DNA from: JAUUSJ01 sp051880475
GTDB lineage: Bacteria; Bacillota; Clostridia; Lachnospirales; Lachnospiraceae
Assembly: GCA_051880475.1 (NCBI GenBank)
Contig: JBJEOA010000049.1
Location: 1 to 64,000 of the forward strand
Direction: 5' to 3'
Length of the DNA stretch: 64,000 bases
Below the pieces are notes generated by a model. That model was not told the origin of the DNA. It worked only from the letters and a program-made list of their open reading frames with translations, and made no database searches. Below are positions 53,223-61,682 of the stretch, one piece after another. Position 1 is the first letter of the stretch. Each line of letters begins with the position of its first letter. The position numbers and the translations under genes were made by a program.

Positions 53223-54317
53223 ATGAAAAGAGTACAGACAGGAATTATCGCAGCAATATTAGCATTTAGTGCAATATTTTTATATCCAATTCAAGCTTTT
53301 GCTGATGTAGAGCCAGACAAGGAAGTGAATTTAGGAGAGGACCCTTTATATGGAGGGGATATGATTGCAGGTTCTATTGATGAGGAAGATGGCATTGCCG
53401 CTGTCGAGGTTGATACAAGTAAACAAATTTATAGCTATGAGACATTAGAATCGGATATCGCAGCTTTGACAAAGAAGTATAGAAAATACTGTACGTCAAA
53501 TATCATTGGAAAATCAGCGGATGGTCGAAACATAAGAGAAGTAATTGTCGGAAATAAAAATGCGAAAAAACATTTAGTTGTAATTGCCAATTTACATGCG
53601 AGAGAATATATGACGACAATGCTTACAATGAGACAATTAGAACATTATCTAATTAATTATAATAGTAAAATTGGAGGGACTAAAGTTTCTACTGTTTTAG
53701 ACAAAGTTGCAATTCATGTTGTCCCATCGGCTAATCCAGACGGAACAGCTATCAGTCAGTTTGGATTCAACCGAATTAGAAGTTTGACGTTAAGAAATAA
53801 TTTAAAGAAGATGGGAGGAAGTTCTACTACTTGGAAAGCAAATGGAAGAGGAACAGATTTAAATCGCAACTGGGATATTGCATTTAGAAGAGGTGGAACT
53901 CCAGGTTATTCAGGATATCACGGTCCATATGCGGCGAGTGAGTCAGAGACAAAGTCAATTGTAAAGATGGTAAATCGTATTCAAAGCAGAGGGACAATCG
54001 TTGGAGTTATCAGTTACCACTCCACAGGTTCTATTATTTATGGAAGATGTGCAAGTCAAGCGACTTCCTCGGTAAAAACAAATACAACAAAAATGTATCA
54101 AGTAGCACAAAGATTAACATCTTATAGTTTAATGCCAGTGGAAAGTATTTCTTATGCTAATAGCTGCGGAAGAGAATATTTCCTTTATACGAAAAAACTT
54201 CCTTGCATTACAATCGAGGTGGGAAGAAATCCATGTCCGTTAAAAATAAGCGAATTTCCAGCTATTTGGCAGAGAAATAAAGATTTAGTGTTTGAAGAGG
54301 CGAAACTTTTTGCATAA
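53223..54317 (+). CDS. Secreted M14 zinc carboxypeptidase
   Basis: A 364-residue exported metallopeptidase. Signal peptide 1-28 (ending AFA), then a short acidic segment and the M14 domain with zinc ligands H125 and E128 (NLHARE) and H266 (SYHSTG), substrate arginine R215 (DLNRNW) and catalytic E332 (IEVGRN). Relatives are gamma-D-glutamyl-diamino acid endopeptidases that trim peptidoglycan peptides. AAAGGAGG precedes the ATG. It leads a run of envelope genes and has the repeat-bearing promoter, suggesting specific control. Confidence 0.92.
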   Translation: MKRVQTGIIAAILAFSAIFLYPIQAFADVEPDKEVNLGEDPLYGGDMIAGSIDEEDGIAAVEVDTSKQIYSYETLESDIAALTKKYRKYCTSNIIGKSADGRNIREVIVGNKNAKKHLVVIANLHAREYMTTMLTMRQLEHYLINYNSKIGGTKVSTVLDKVAIHVVPSANPDGTAISQFGFNRIRSLTLRNNLKKMGGSSTTWKANGRGTDLNRNWDIAFRRGGTPGYSGYHGPYAASESETKSIVKMVNRIQSRGTIVGVISYHSTGSIIYGRCASQATSSVKTNTTKMYQVAQRLTSYSLMPVESISYANSCGREYFLYTKKLPCITIEVGRNPCPLKISEFPAIWQRNKDLVFEEAKLFA

Positions 54318-54332
54318 GAAAGGAAGGAGAAA

Positions 54333-56549
54333 ATGAGGAAAAAATTGATAAAAGGAGTTACACTGATGGTAGCTATTTTGCTCAGTGTAAATATGACAGT
54401 AACACCAGCTGTACAGGCATTTACCGTAGAAGAGTCACAAACTCCGATAAATTCCCTTGACGAATCTATTTGTGTGGAAGAGAATACGTTATTTGCAAGC
54501 GAGCAAGATAATGGAACGGGTGAAAAAGAAAGTATTGAAACAGTAATGGAGCAAGCGGAAGAGCAAAGCAGCGAGGATGATACAAGTAAGCTAGAGGAGT
54601 CAACAGAGGAATCAACGAAGGATAATTTAAATAAAGAGGAATCAACAAAGGACAATTTAAATGAGACAGAGCAGGTAGAAGAAAATCTAATAGGGAGCGA
54701 GTTTGAATTAGAGCAGATAGAAGAAGAGCCGATAAAAGAAGAGCCAATAAAAATTGAGTTAGAACAGGAAAAACAAGAGGAAATTGGACTAGAATCGGTA
54801 GAAGAAGTAACTAAGCTAGAGCAAGAAGAAAAAAAAGCAGCTATGGAACATGAATTAGAATCTGCTAGGGAAAAAATGAAAGAGATGGCGGAGCAATTCG
54901 ATACGATTCAGGCGGTTGCTACAAAGGGAACTTGCGGAAAAAATTTGACTTGGCATATAGAAAATGGTAATATTCTATATATTGATGGTACAGGGAAGAT
55001 GGATGATTTTTTGCTATCGCCATGGTATCAACATGAGGAAACAATTGAAAATGTCTATTTAAGTGATGGAATAACAAGTATAGGTGAAGAGGCATTTGTA
55101 TATTGCACCAATTTGAAGCAAATCAGCATACCAGAGACAGTGACAAGTATAGGAAAATGGGCGTTTGCGTACTGTTATAATTTAAAATCGATAACCCTTC
55201 CTAAAAATATAACAAAAATAGAAGATAATGTATTTTATAACTGCAGTCGTTTAACCACAGTAAATATACCAGAAGCTGTGACAAGTATAGGAAAATTTGC
55301 ATTTGATAGCTGTAGCAAATTAAGTCAAATCATTTTGCAAAAAAATGTAACAAGTATAGGAGAATCTGCATTTTATGATTGTAGTAGCTTAAATGAGATA
55401 AGCATACCAAAAAGCGTGACGAATATAGGAATGTGGGCGTTTGCGTACTGCAGCAATCTAAGTAAAATAACTATTTTAAATAAAAATTGTCAAATTTATA
55501 GTGTGCCAGATACGATTAGCGATACTGCCATCATCTATGGTTATAGCAATTCTACGGCTCAAAAATATGCCAAAAATTATAGTAAAAGATTTAAGGCATT
55601 AGATGTGAAGTCTACTACATATAAGATTACTTATGATGCAAATGGAGGAAAAGACGCTCCAGCCACACAGATAAAGGAAAAAGACATTGCACTTACTTTG
55701 AATAAAGCAAAGCCTACAAGAAAAGGTTATACATTTCTTGGTTGGGCTACAAGTAAAACAAGTACGAAAGTAGCCTATGCACCAGGAGCAACTTTTAGAG
55801 AAAATAAAAATTGTACACTCTATGCTTTATGGAAGACAAATATTTATAAGATTGCTTTCGATAAAAATGGCGGTACAGGAAGCATGGCTACCATGTCTTG
55901 CAATTATAATAAAAGTTACGCACTAAAAGCAAATACCTTTACCAAAAAGGGATATATATTCCAATGTTGGAATGCAAAGCCAGATGGAACTGGAAATAAT
56001 TATGCTGACAAAGTTACAATAAAAAATTTATCATCCATTAATGGAAAAACAGTGACACTTTATGCAAAGTGGGAGCCAATAAAATATACAATTACATATC
56101 AGTTAAATGGTGGAACAAATAATAAGTCTAATCCATCTTCTTATAATATAGCGACATCGACTATCACTTTGAAAAAACCAACAAGAAAAGGTTATACATT
56201 CGACGGTTGGTATACAAGTTCTAATTATAAGACAAAAGTGACAAAGATTAGTAAGGGAAGCATGGGAAATAAAATATTCTATGCAAAATGGAAAGTAAAT
56301 ACCTATAAGATTGTCTTTGATAAAAATGGTGGTACAGGAAGCATGGCTACCATGTCTTGTAATTATAATAAAAGCTATGCATTAAAAGCAAATACTTTTA
56401 GCAAAAAGGGATATACATTCAAATGCTGGAATGCAAAGGCAGATGGAACTGGAAATAATTATGCTGACAAAGTTACAATAAAAAATTTATCGTCCATCAA
56501 TGGAAAAACAGTGACACTTTATGCACAGTGGGAACCTGAAACTACATAA
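54333..56549 (+). CDS. Secreted BspA-type LRR and InlB-repeat surface protein
   Basis: 738 residues. Signal peptide (about 1-30), a glutamate-rich low-complexity region (about 45-185), BspA-type leucine-rich repeats (about 200-405; ITSIGEEAF..., VTSIGKWAF...), then four Listeria-Bacteroides (Flg_new/InlB B) repeats (about 430-738; TYDANGGKD, FDKNGGTGS). Repeats two and four are almost identical in DNA, a recent duplication. No sortase motif or transmembrane anchor ends the protein, and degraded repeat sequence follows the stop. It is probably an adhesin or wall-associated protein; 15 bases separate it from the peptidase gene. Confidence 0.88.
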   Translation: MRKKLIKGVTLMVAILLSVNMTVTPAVQAFTVEESQTPINSLDESICVEENTLFASEQDNGTGEKESIETVMEQAEEQSSEDDTSKLEESTEESTKDNLNKEESTKDNLNETEQVEENLIGSEFELEQIEEEPIKEEPIKIELEQEKQEEIGLESVEEVTKLEQEEKKAAMEHELESAREKMKEMAEQFDTIQAVATKGTCGKNLTWHIENGNILYIDGTGKMDDFLLSPWYQHEETIENVYLSDGITSIGEEAFVYCTNLKQISIPETVTSIGKWAFAYCYNLKSITLPKNITKIEDNVFYNCSRLTTVNIPEAVTSIGKFAFDSCSKLSQIILQKNVTSIGESAFYDCSSLNEISIPKSVTNIGMWAFAYCSNLSKITILNKNCQIYSVPDTISDTAIIYGYSNSTAQKYAKNYSKRFKALDVKSTTYKITYDANGGKDAPATQIKEKDIALTLNKAKPTRKGYTFLGWATSKTSTKVAYAPGATFRENKNCTLYALWKTNIYKIAFDKNGGTGSMATMSCNYNKSYALKANTFTKKGYIFQCWNAKPDGTGNNYADKVTIKNLSSINGKTVTLYAKWEPIKYTITYQLNGGTNNKSNPSSYNIATSTITLKKPTRKGYTFDGWYTSSNYKTKVTKISKGSMGNKIFYAKWKVNTYKIVFDKNGGTGSMATMSCNYNKSYALKANTFSKKGYTFKCWNAKADGTGNNYADKVTIKNLSSINGKTVTLYAQWEPETT

Positions 56550-56590
56550 TTGCATATCAGCTAGGCGGTAGAAGAAATAGAGAGTAGGTC
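56550..56590 (+). pseudogene. Frameshifted remnant of a further InlB repeat
   Basis: After the stop, one reading frame gives IAYQLGGRRN, matching ITYQLNGGTNN at the corresponding point of an internal repeat (about 56090). The reading frame was lost within the codons before the stop. Confidence 0.55.
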
Positions 56591-56648
56591 AATCGCTCGC
56601 AGATGAAAGAAGATAAATTTCGACTGTATACTGTGAAAGGGGTTAATC

Positions 56649-57746
56649 ATGAGGAAAAAATTAATTTATTTTTTTAATATATTTCTATGTCTTATGTTAT
56701 TTTCGATTAAGGCAGATGCAGCGACAATAAAATTAAATACAACGAGTAAAACAATAGGAGTGGGAGATAGCTATCAACTGAAAGTAATAGGGACAACGAA
56801 GAAAGTGACATGGTATGTGAGTTCATCTTCTGTTGCATCTATTAGTTCAACTGGAAAAGTAAAAGGAAAAAAAATAGGAACAACAGTTGTGACAGCAAAA
56901 GTTGGCAGTCAGAAATTAACTTGTAAAATTGTGGTGCATAAGCATCGATATACTGTAAAGACGACAAAGGCAGCGACTTGTACAAAAACAGGGATAAATA
57001 CATACACTTGTTCTTGTAAAAAATCTTATAAAAAAACAATAAAAGCTAAAGGGCATACTGCTAGTAATTATATTGTCACGAAACAGCCAACAAAGACGAC
57101 AGATGGATTAAAACTAAAAAAATGTACGGTATGTGGAGTGATTTTAGAGAAAAAAGTTATTTTAAGTGAAAATAAAAAAGAGCAGGAATTTGTGGGAAAG
57201 TATGAAGCATCTAAGAAAACAAAACAGTTGATTATTGTAAATTATAAAGGTGGTTCAGATGCTACACTGAGTTTCCATGAAAAAGCGAGTGATGGGCTTT
57301 GGCATGAAGTATTCTCAACTTATGCTTATGTGGGAAGAAATGGAATAAATAAGAAAAAAGAGGGAGATGGAAAGACTCCGACTGGAACCTTTAATATTAA
57401 AATGGCTTTTGGAATTAAAGCAAATCCAGGAACGAAGCTCCCATATACAAAGTTGACAAATACGATGTACTGGTGCGAAGATAAAGCTTACTATAATAGA
57501 CTTGTTGATGTGAGTAAAATAAAACATAAATGCAATGGAGAGCACCTCATTTCTTATACAGGACATTATAATTATAGTATGGTAATTGATTATAATAGTA
57601 ACTGTGTCTATGGAAAGGGCTCTGCAATTTTCCTTCACTGTACGAAAACAAGCAAAAAAACAGCGGGATGTGTCGCAATCCCAGAAAGCAAGATGATAAC
57701 ATTATTGAAAAAAGCAAAACCAGGAATTAAAATTGTGATTTCATAA
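56649..57746 (+). CDS. Secreted L,D-transpeptidase (YkuD) with Ig-like domain
   Basis: 365 residues. A signal peptide (1-24) leads to a Big_2 Ig-like domain (about 27-98), a cysteine module (ATCTKTG...CSC, CTVCG; about 110-168) like that in the subtilase, then the YkuD domain (about 185-365) with H330 and catalytic C341 (TAGCVAIP). YkuD enzymes make 3-3 peptidoglycan cross-links or attach proteins. GTGAAAGGGG precedes the ATG. It lies close behind the LRR gene and acts outside the cell. Confidence 0.9.
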   Translation: MRKKLIYFFNIFLCLMLFSIKADAATIKLNTTSKTIGVGDSYQLKVIGTTKKVTWYVSSSSVASISSTGKVKGKKIGTTVVTAKVGSQKLTCKIVVHKHRYTVKTTKAATCTKTGINTYTCSCKKSYKKTIKAKGHTASNYIVTKQPTKTTDGLKLKKCTVCGVILEKKVILSENKKEQEFVGKYEASKKTKQLIIVNYKGGSDATLSFHEKASDGLWHEVFSTYAYVGRNGINKKKEGDGKTPTGTFNIKMAFGIKANPGTKLPYTKLTNTMYWCEDKAYYNRLVDVSKIKHKCNGEHLISYTGHYNYSMVIDYNSNCVYGKGSAIFLHCTKTSKKTAGCVAIPESKMITLLKKAKPGIKIVIS

Positions 57747-57825
57747 TTTTTTTTAATTCAAAGGAAACAAATACAAAAAAGAAGGAAGAACAGAGAAACT
57801 CTGACTATTAATTTTTTAATCTAAT

Positions 57826-57869
57826 GAAAAATAAAAGTCCCAACATCAATATTGGGACTTTTATTTTTC
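57826..57869. terminator. Bidirectional terminator between the L,D-transpeptidase and XRE genes
   Basis: GAAAAATAAAAGTCCCAA and TTGGGACTTTTATTTTTC pair perfectly around eight bases. The right arm overlaps the stop codon of the XRE gene. Confidence 0.88.
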
Positions 57870-58076
57870 ATTTTCATCTGCATCTGGTACAAATTCCAAA
57901 ATATCTGGAATTGTGCAGTTAATTGCTATGCATAAGTTATTTAATGTTTTTGTGGTTATTGGCTTTCCGCTTCTTAATCTTTGAATAGTATCAGGCAAAA
58001 TGCCATATCCAATTAATTGATACGTAGAAATATTGCGCTCTTGGATTGTTTTCCAAAACGGATCATAAGAAATCAT
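57861..58076 (-). CDS. Small XRE-family (Cro/CI-type) transcriptional regulator
   Basis: 71 residues, essentially one helix-turn-helix domain (STYQLIGYGILPDTIQRL as recognition region, then LNNLCIAINCTIPDILEF). These single-domain proteins usually repress nearby genes. The ATG at 58076 has GAGGTGATAAAAT upstream. The TATAGTC repeats in the next intergenic region, and at 53026-53081, are candidate sites; that link is inference. Confidence 0.85.
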   Translation of the reverse strand: MISYDPFWKTIQERNISTYQLIGYGILPDTIQRLRSGKPITTKTLNNLCIAINCTIPDILEFVPDADENEK

Positions 58077-58338
58077 ATTTTATCACCTCAATCACAAAAA
58101 TCATAACATGATTTTTCATCTATTTATACACGTTATACTATCTATTTTCTGTACACACAATATTTTATACAACTATATTGTGAAAATTTCCAATAATAAC
58201 AATAATAAGTTATACAATAATTACAAACTATAGATAAAATACAACAAATATTGATTTTTTTTTGCAATTTTGTTTTTATAATGTTGAGTTATATTTGCAA
58301 TGCTATTATGTATGATTATCGAATAGTTTATAATATTG

Positions 58339-58446
58339 TTGACTATAGTCATTAAATCATCTATAATAATTATAAATTATAGTCATTAAATAGTCTATAT
58401 AAAAATGTTTATAATTGCAAAATTATAGTCGTTAAAAAATCTATAT
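58339..58446 (+). promoter_or_regulatory. Promoter with three TATAGTC-type repeats
   Basis: TTGACT (58339-58344), 17 bases, TATAAT (58362-58367), again with GACTATAGTC (58341-58350) over the -35 box. TATAGTC-(A/G)TTAAA-TCTATA-like units start at 58344, 58378 and 58424. The layout matches the promoter at 53026-53081. The rest of the 422-base gap (58077-58498) is AT-rich without other features. Confidence 0.65.
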
Positions 58447-58498
58447 AAAAATGATTTATACTTATTAAGTATTAGTTTTATGAAAAAGGAGAAAAATT

Positions 58499-58792
58499 AT
58501 GAGAGAATTAATTGAAGGAATAACTAACTTAGAACTAACTAAACTTATGATGAATACACGAGAAAAACTTGCTCAGGGAGATCCTATATATATAAAGCAA
58601 GAAAAAATAGTTGAAGAAATAGAAAAAAAGTATAAAACTATCGAGTTATCAGTTGAAAAGAAAGAAATTATCGAAAAATATATCGAAGAAATACGGACTT
58701 TAGAACAACAGTATGCAGATATTTCTTATATATCAGGTATGAGGGATATGATTACTTTTTTAAATCGTCTAGGTCTTTTAAATGCTAATTGA
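58499..58792 (+). CDS. Small helical protein of unknown function
   Basis: 97 residues, charged and mostly helical, with a glutamate/lysine-rich middle (KQEKIVEEIEKKY, then EKYIEEIRTLEQQY). I do not recognise a family. AAAGGAGAAAAATT before the ATG and the promoter with three repeats show it is probably a real expressed gene controlled with the XRE regulator. No signal peptide, membrane segment or cysteine motif. Confidence 0.6.
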   Translation: MRELIEGITNLELTKLMMNTREKLAQGDPIYIKQEKIVEEIEKKYKTIELSVEKKEIIEKYIEEIRTLEQQYADISYISGMRDMITFLNRLGLLNAN

Positions 58793-58819
58793 ATTAATAA
58801 TATATATATTTCTTAGAGT

Positions 58820-58987
58820 ATGAATTACTCATGTACGAATGAACCAGAGATTTGCGGATTTATGACAAATGAATATAAAGCAGGGAAAGTTTCTATTCTT
58901 AAATGCGATCAATGCTGTGATGGGTATCTTATTGTTAAACAAGGAAAAGAAAGAATGAAAAATAGATTCACTATATTACTGTATTAA
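58820..58987 (+). pseudogene. Remnant of a topoisomerase/helicase-type C4 zinc-finger region
   Basis: A 55-codon frame reads MNYSCTNEPEICGFMTNEY, then KCDQCCDGYLIVKQGK, which resembles the carboxy-terminal C4 zinc fingers of UvrD-like helicases and topoisomerases (CPKC-x-GYLIVRKGK). There is no ribosome site and an in-frame TAG lies just upstream. The later finger cysteines are lost. It is probably the decayed end of a larger gene. Nothing else is visible between 58793 and 59109 apart from AT-rich sequence. Confidence 0.45.
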
Positions 58988-59109
58988 TTTAGTGTAGAAA
59001 ATAAATAAAAGCTATGGTATGATAAATGCGAAAAACAGTTTTATTATCCTTATAGTATATAAGATACGATATAGAAATAAAAATACTCATTTAAGAGGAG
59101 GCTAAAAAA

Positions 59110-59718
59110 ATGATATCAATTATTGATTATGATGCTGGAAATATAAAGAGTGTGGAGAAGGCTCTGCAGCATTTAGGACAGGAAGCGATTATTACACGAG
59201 ATAAAGATGTGATTTTAGAGAGTAGTCATGTGATATTGCCGGGTGTTGGTTCTTTCGGGGATGCAATGGGAAAGATACGAGAATATAAGTTAGAAAATGT
59301 AATTTATGATGTGGTAGATAAAAAAATTCCATTTCTTGGAATTTGTCTTGGACTTCAGCTTCTATATGAGACGAGTGAAGAGAGCGAGGGAGTAACTGGA
59401 CTTGGCATTTTGGAAGGAAAGATTACAAAAATTCCAAAACAGGGAGAGTTAAAAATTCCTCATATGGGATGGAATTCTCTTGATATTGCTCCAAATGCAA
59501 AATTGTTTAAGGGTATTGAGAAGAATCCATATGTTTATTTTGTACATTCTTATTATCTTCAGGCGAAGAGAGAGGAAGAAGTGGCAGCCACGACAGAGTA
59601 CGGTGTGCATATTCATGCCTCTGTAGAGAAGGGAAATGTATTCGCCTGTCAGTTCCATCCAGAGAAGAGTAGTACAGTAGGATTGAAAATTTTAGATAAT
59701 TTTGTAAATTTATCATAA
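59110..59718 (+). CDS. hisH: Imidazole glycerol phosphate synthase glutaminase subunit
   Basis: Supplies ammonia from glutamine to HisF in histidine synthesis. 202 residues, class I glutaminase: nucleophile C79 (GICLGLQLL), H183 and E185 (FHPEKS), and the oxyanion segment PGVGSFG. TAAGAGGAGG precedes the ATG. It is followed 23 bases later by hisF. The rest of the his pathway is not in the window. Confidence 0.96.
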   Translation: MISIIDYDAGNIKSVEKALQHLGQEAIITRDKDVILESSHVILPGVGSFGDAMGKIREYKLENVIYDVVDKKIPFLGICLGLQLLYETSEESEGVTGLGILEGKITKIPKQGELKIPHMGWNSLDIAPNAKLFKGIEKNPYVYFVHSYYLQAKREEEVAATTEYGVHIHASVEKGNVFACQFHPEKSSTVGLKILDNFVNLS

Positions 59719-59741
59719 TTGAATTGATTGGAGGAAGAAAA

Positions 59742-60503
59742 ATGCATACAAAGAGAATCATTCCTTGTCTTGATGTTCATGCGGGACGAGTAGTAAAAGG
59801 AGTTAATTTTGTAAACTTACGAGATGCAGGAGACCCAGTAGAAATTGGGGCAGCTTATGATAAAGCTGGGGCAGATGAGTTAGTATTTTTGGATATCACT
59901 GCTTCCTCAGATGCCAGAAAAACAGTGGTAGATATGGTTAGAAAGGTTGCGCAGACTGTATTTATTCCGTTTACAGTAGGTGGAGGAATCCGAACAGTGG
60001 AGGATTTTCGAGAAATTTTGAGAGAGGGAGCTGATAAGGTATCTATCAACTCTTCCGCCATTAATACGCCAGATTTAATCTCAAGGGCAGCAGATAAGTT
60101 TGGTAGCCAATGTGTCGTAGTAGCTATTGATGCCAGAAGAAGAGAAGATGGAAGTGGATGGAATATCTACAAAAATGGTGGAAGAATCGATGTCGGAATT
60201 GATGCTATCGAGTGGGCAGCGAAGGTCGAAAAATTAGGGGCAGGAGAAATTTTGCTTACAAGCATGGATTGTGACGGGACAAAAGCTGGCTATGATATTG
60301 AGCTTACAAGACAGATTGCAGATACTGTATCCATTCCAGTTATTGCGTCTGGCGGTGCGGGAACAAAGGAACATTTTTATGATGCACTTGTTGATGGAAA
60401 AGCAGATGCAGCACTGGCAGCTTCTTTATTTCACTATAAAGAATTAGAAATTAATGAGGTAAAGAAATATTTACAGGGAAAAGGTGTGCCAGTGAGGTTA
60501 TAA
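59742..60503 (+). CDS. hisF: Imidazole glycerol phosphate synthase cyclase subunit
   Basis: TIM-barrel cyclase forming imidazole glycerol phosphate and AICAR. 253 residues from the ATG at 59742; the frame extends to 59724, but TTGGAGGAAG there is the ribosome site. Catalytic D11 (PCLDVHAGRVVKG) and D130 (AIDARR) are both present at canonical numbers, with the phosphate-binding GGGIRT loop and SGGAGT. Confidence 0.97.
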   Translation: MHTKRIIPCLDVHAGRVVKGVNFVNLRDAGDPVEIGAAYDKAGADELVFLDITASSDARKTVVDMVRKVAQTVFIPFTVGGGIRTVEDFREILREGADKVSINSSAINTPDLISRAADKFGSQCVVVAIDARRREDGSGWNIYKNGGRIDVGIDAIEWAAKVEKLGAGEILLTSMDCDGTKAGYDIELTRQIADTVSIPVIASGGAGTKEHFYDALVDGKADAALAASLFHYKELEINEVKKYLQGKGVPVRL

Positions 60504-60536
60504 TGTATTTTTTGTATTATAGGAAATTGCTCGGTT

Positions 60537-60566
60537 AGAACCTTTTGCCAGTTTTGGTTCTTTTTA
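60537..60566 (+). terminator. Terminator after hisF
   Basis: AGAACC (60537-60542) pairs with GGTTCT (60555-60560), followed by a short T run. Short stem, moderate strength. Confidence 0.55.
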
Positions 60567-60593
60567 TCGTTGTAGAAAATGGAGGTAAATAGT

Positions 60594-61673
60594 ATGAGTG
60601 ATTTCATTGAGGATATCATTATTAAGGAGTTTGGGGAGAAGAATGTAGAATATTTATTGCAATATTCGTTAATGATTAAGTATTTGGAAAAGAAAACAGC
60701 GTCGTTTGATAAAGACGCAAAGGCGAGAGGTTCATTTGGAAATCTATATGCAATATATGCGGTGGTGAAAGACTACATTGATAAAAAAGAGGATGATGTG
60801 GAGTACTCTATGTACGAAGGAATGAGATTTAAAGATGCTCTCAGTATTGCAAGAAGTCTTCCTTTTGGAGAGAAACTTCAAAATCATGCCCTAAATCACA
60901 GATGTAATCAGGAATTTAAAGGATTGTTTGGAGAAGAAACTGAAGTGCCAATTATTAGACCTAGAAGAGGTTTATATAAAGCAAATGAAAAACTATTAGA
61001 GGTCGAAATCGAAAATAATCGTTTTCTTAATATTGCACCTGCTTGCATTCAGATAATTAAGAAATATATAGAGTTAAAACAATCTAACTTTCAAGATTTT
61101 TTTGATTCATTAAATTTACTAAAATCATCTGTAGATAGTGATCCACAGGAGGCATATGATTTTATTGTAGAAACATTAAAACCATCTTCAGATGCAAGAA
61201 TATTTGAAATAGCATCATATGTTATCATGAAATATCATTATATAGATCAGAAGGTGGTTTTCAAAATTGGTAGTGAAGAAAAAGAAATGCCATTGACAAT
61301 ATATAAGGTTAGTAGAACCAATGCAAATGATGGTGGCATTGATTATATTATGAAGCCACTAGGAAGAATATTTCAAGTTACGGAAACATTTGATTTTAAT
61401 AAGTACTTTTTGGATATAGATAAATTAGTGCATTATCCAATTACATTTGTAATTAAGCAGGATATATCGCCAGAAGATGCGAAGAAAAAAATTGCAGCAG
61501 ACGCAAAAAATAAATATTCAGATGAGACTCTTTCTCACTATTTATCATGTTTTGAAGAGGTTATCACTATCCCTGTTTTGAAAGATTATTTAAATGATAA
61601 TATTAGGAGAAATTATTTGACGAATATGGTTGATGAGTTAATCGAGCAATGTAAAGTTGAATACAATTTTTAG
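60594..61673 (+). CDS. Type II restriction endonuclease
   Basis: A 359-residue protein encoded directly before a DNA methyltransferase. A PD-(D/E)xK-like site is visible as GGID (D250) followed eleven residues later by QVTE (Q261-E264), and ARIFEIASYVIMKYHY (about 203-218) resembles a segment seen in several type II enzymes. The frame opens at 60579, but TGGAGGT makes the ATG at 60594 the start. The partner methyltransferase suggests it cuts ATGCAT; that is a prediction. Confidence 0.75.
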   Translation: MSDFIEDIIIKEFGEKNVEYLLQYSLMIKYLEKKTASFDKDAKARGSFGNLYAIYAVVKDYIDKKEDDVEYSMYEGMRFKDALSIARSLPFGEKLQNHALNHRCNQEFKGLFGEETEVPIIRPRRGLYKANEKLLEVEIENNRFLNIAPACIQIIKKYIELKQSNFQDFFDSLNLLKSSVDSDPQEAYDFIVETLKPSSDARIFEIASYVIMKYHYIDQKVVFKIGSEEKEMPLTIYKVSRTNANDGGIDYIMKPLGRIFQVTETFDFNKYFLDIDKLVHYPITFVIKQDISPEDAKKKIAADAKNKYSDETLSHYLSCFEEVITIPVLKDYLNDNIRRNYLTNMVDELIEQCKVEYNF

Positions 61674-61682
61674 GAGATTTAT

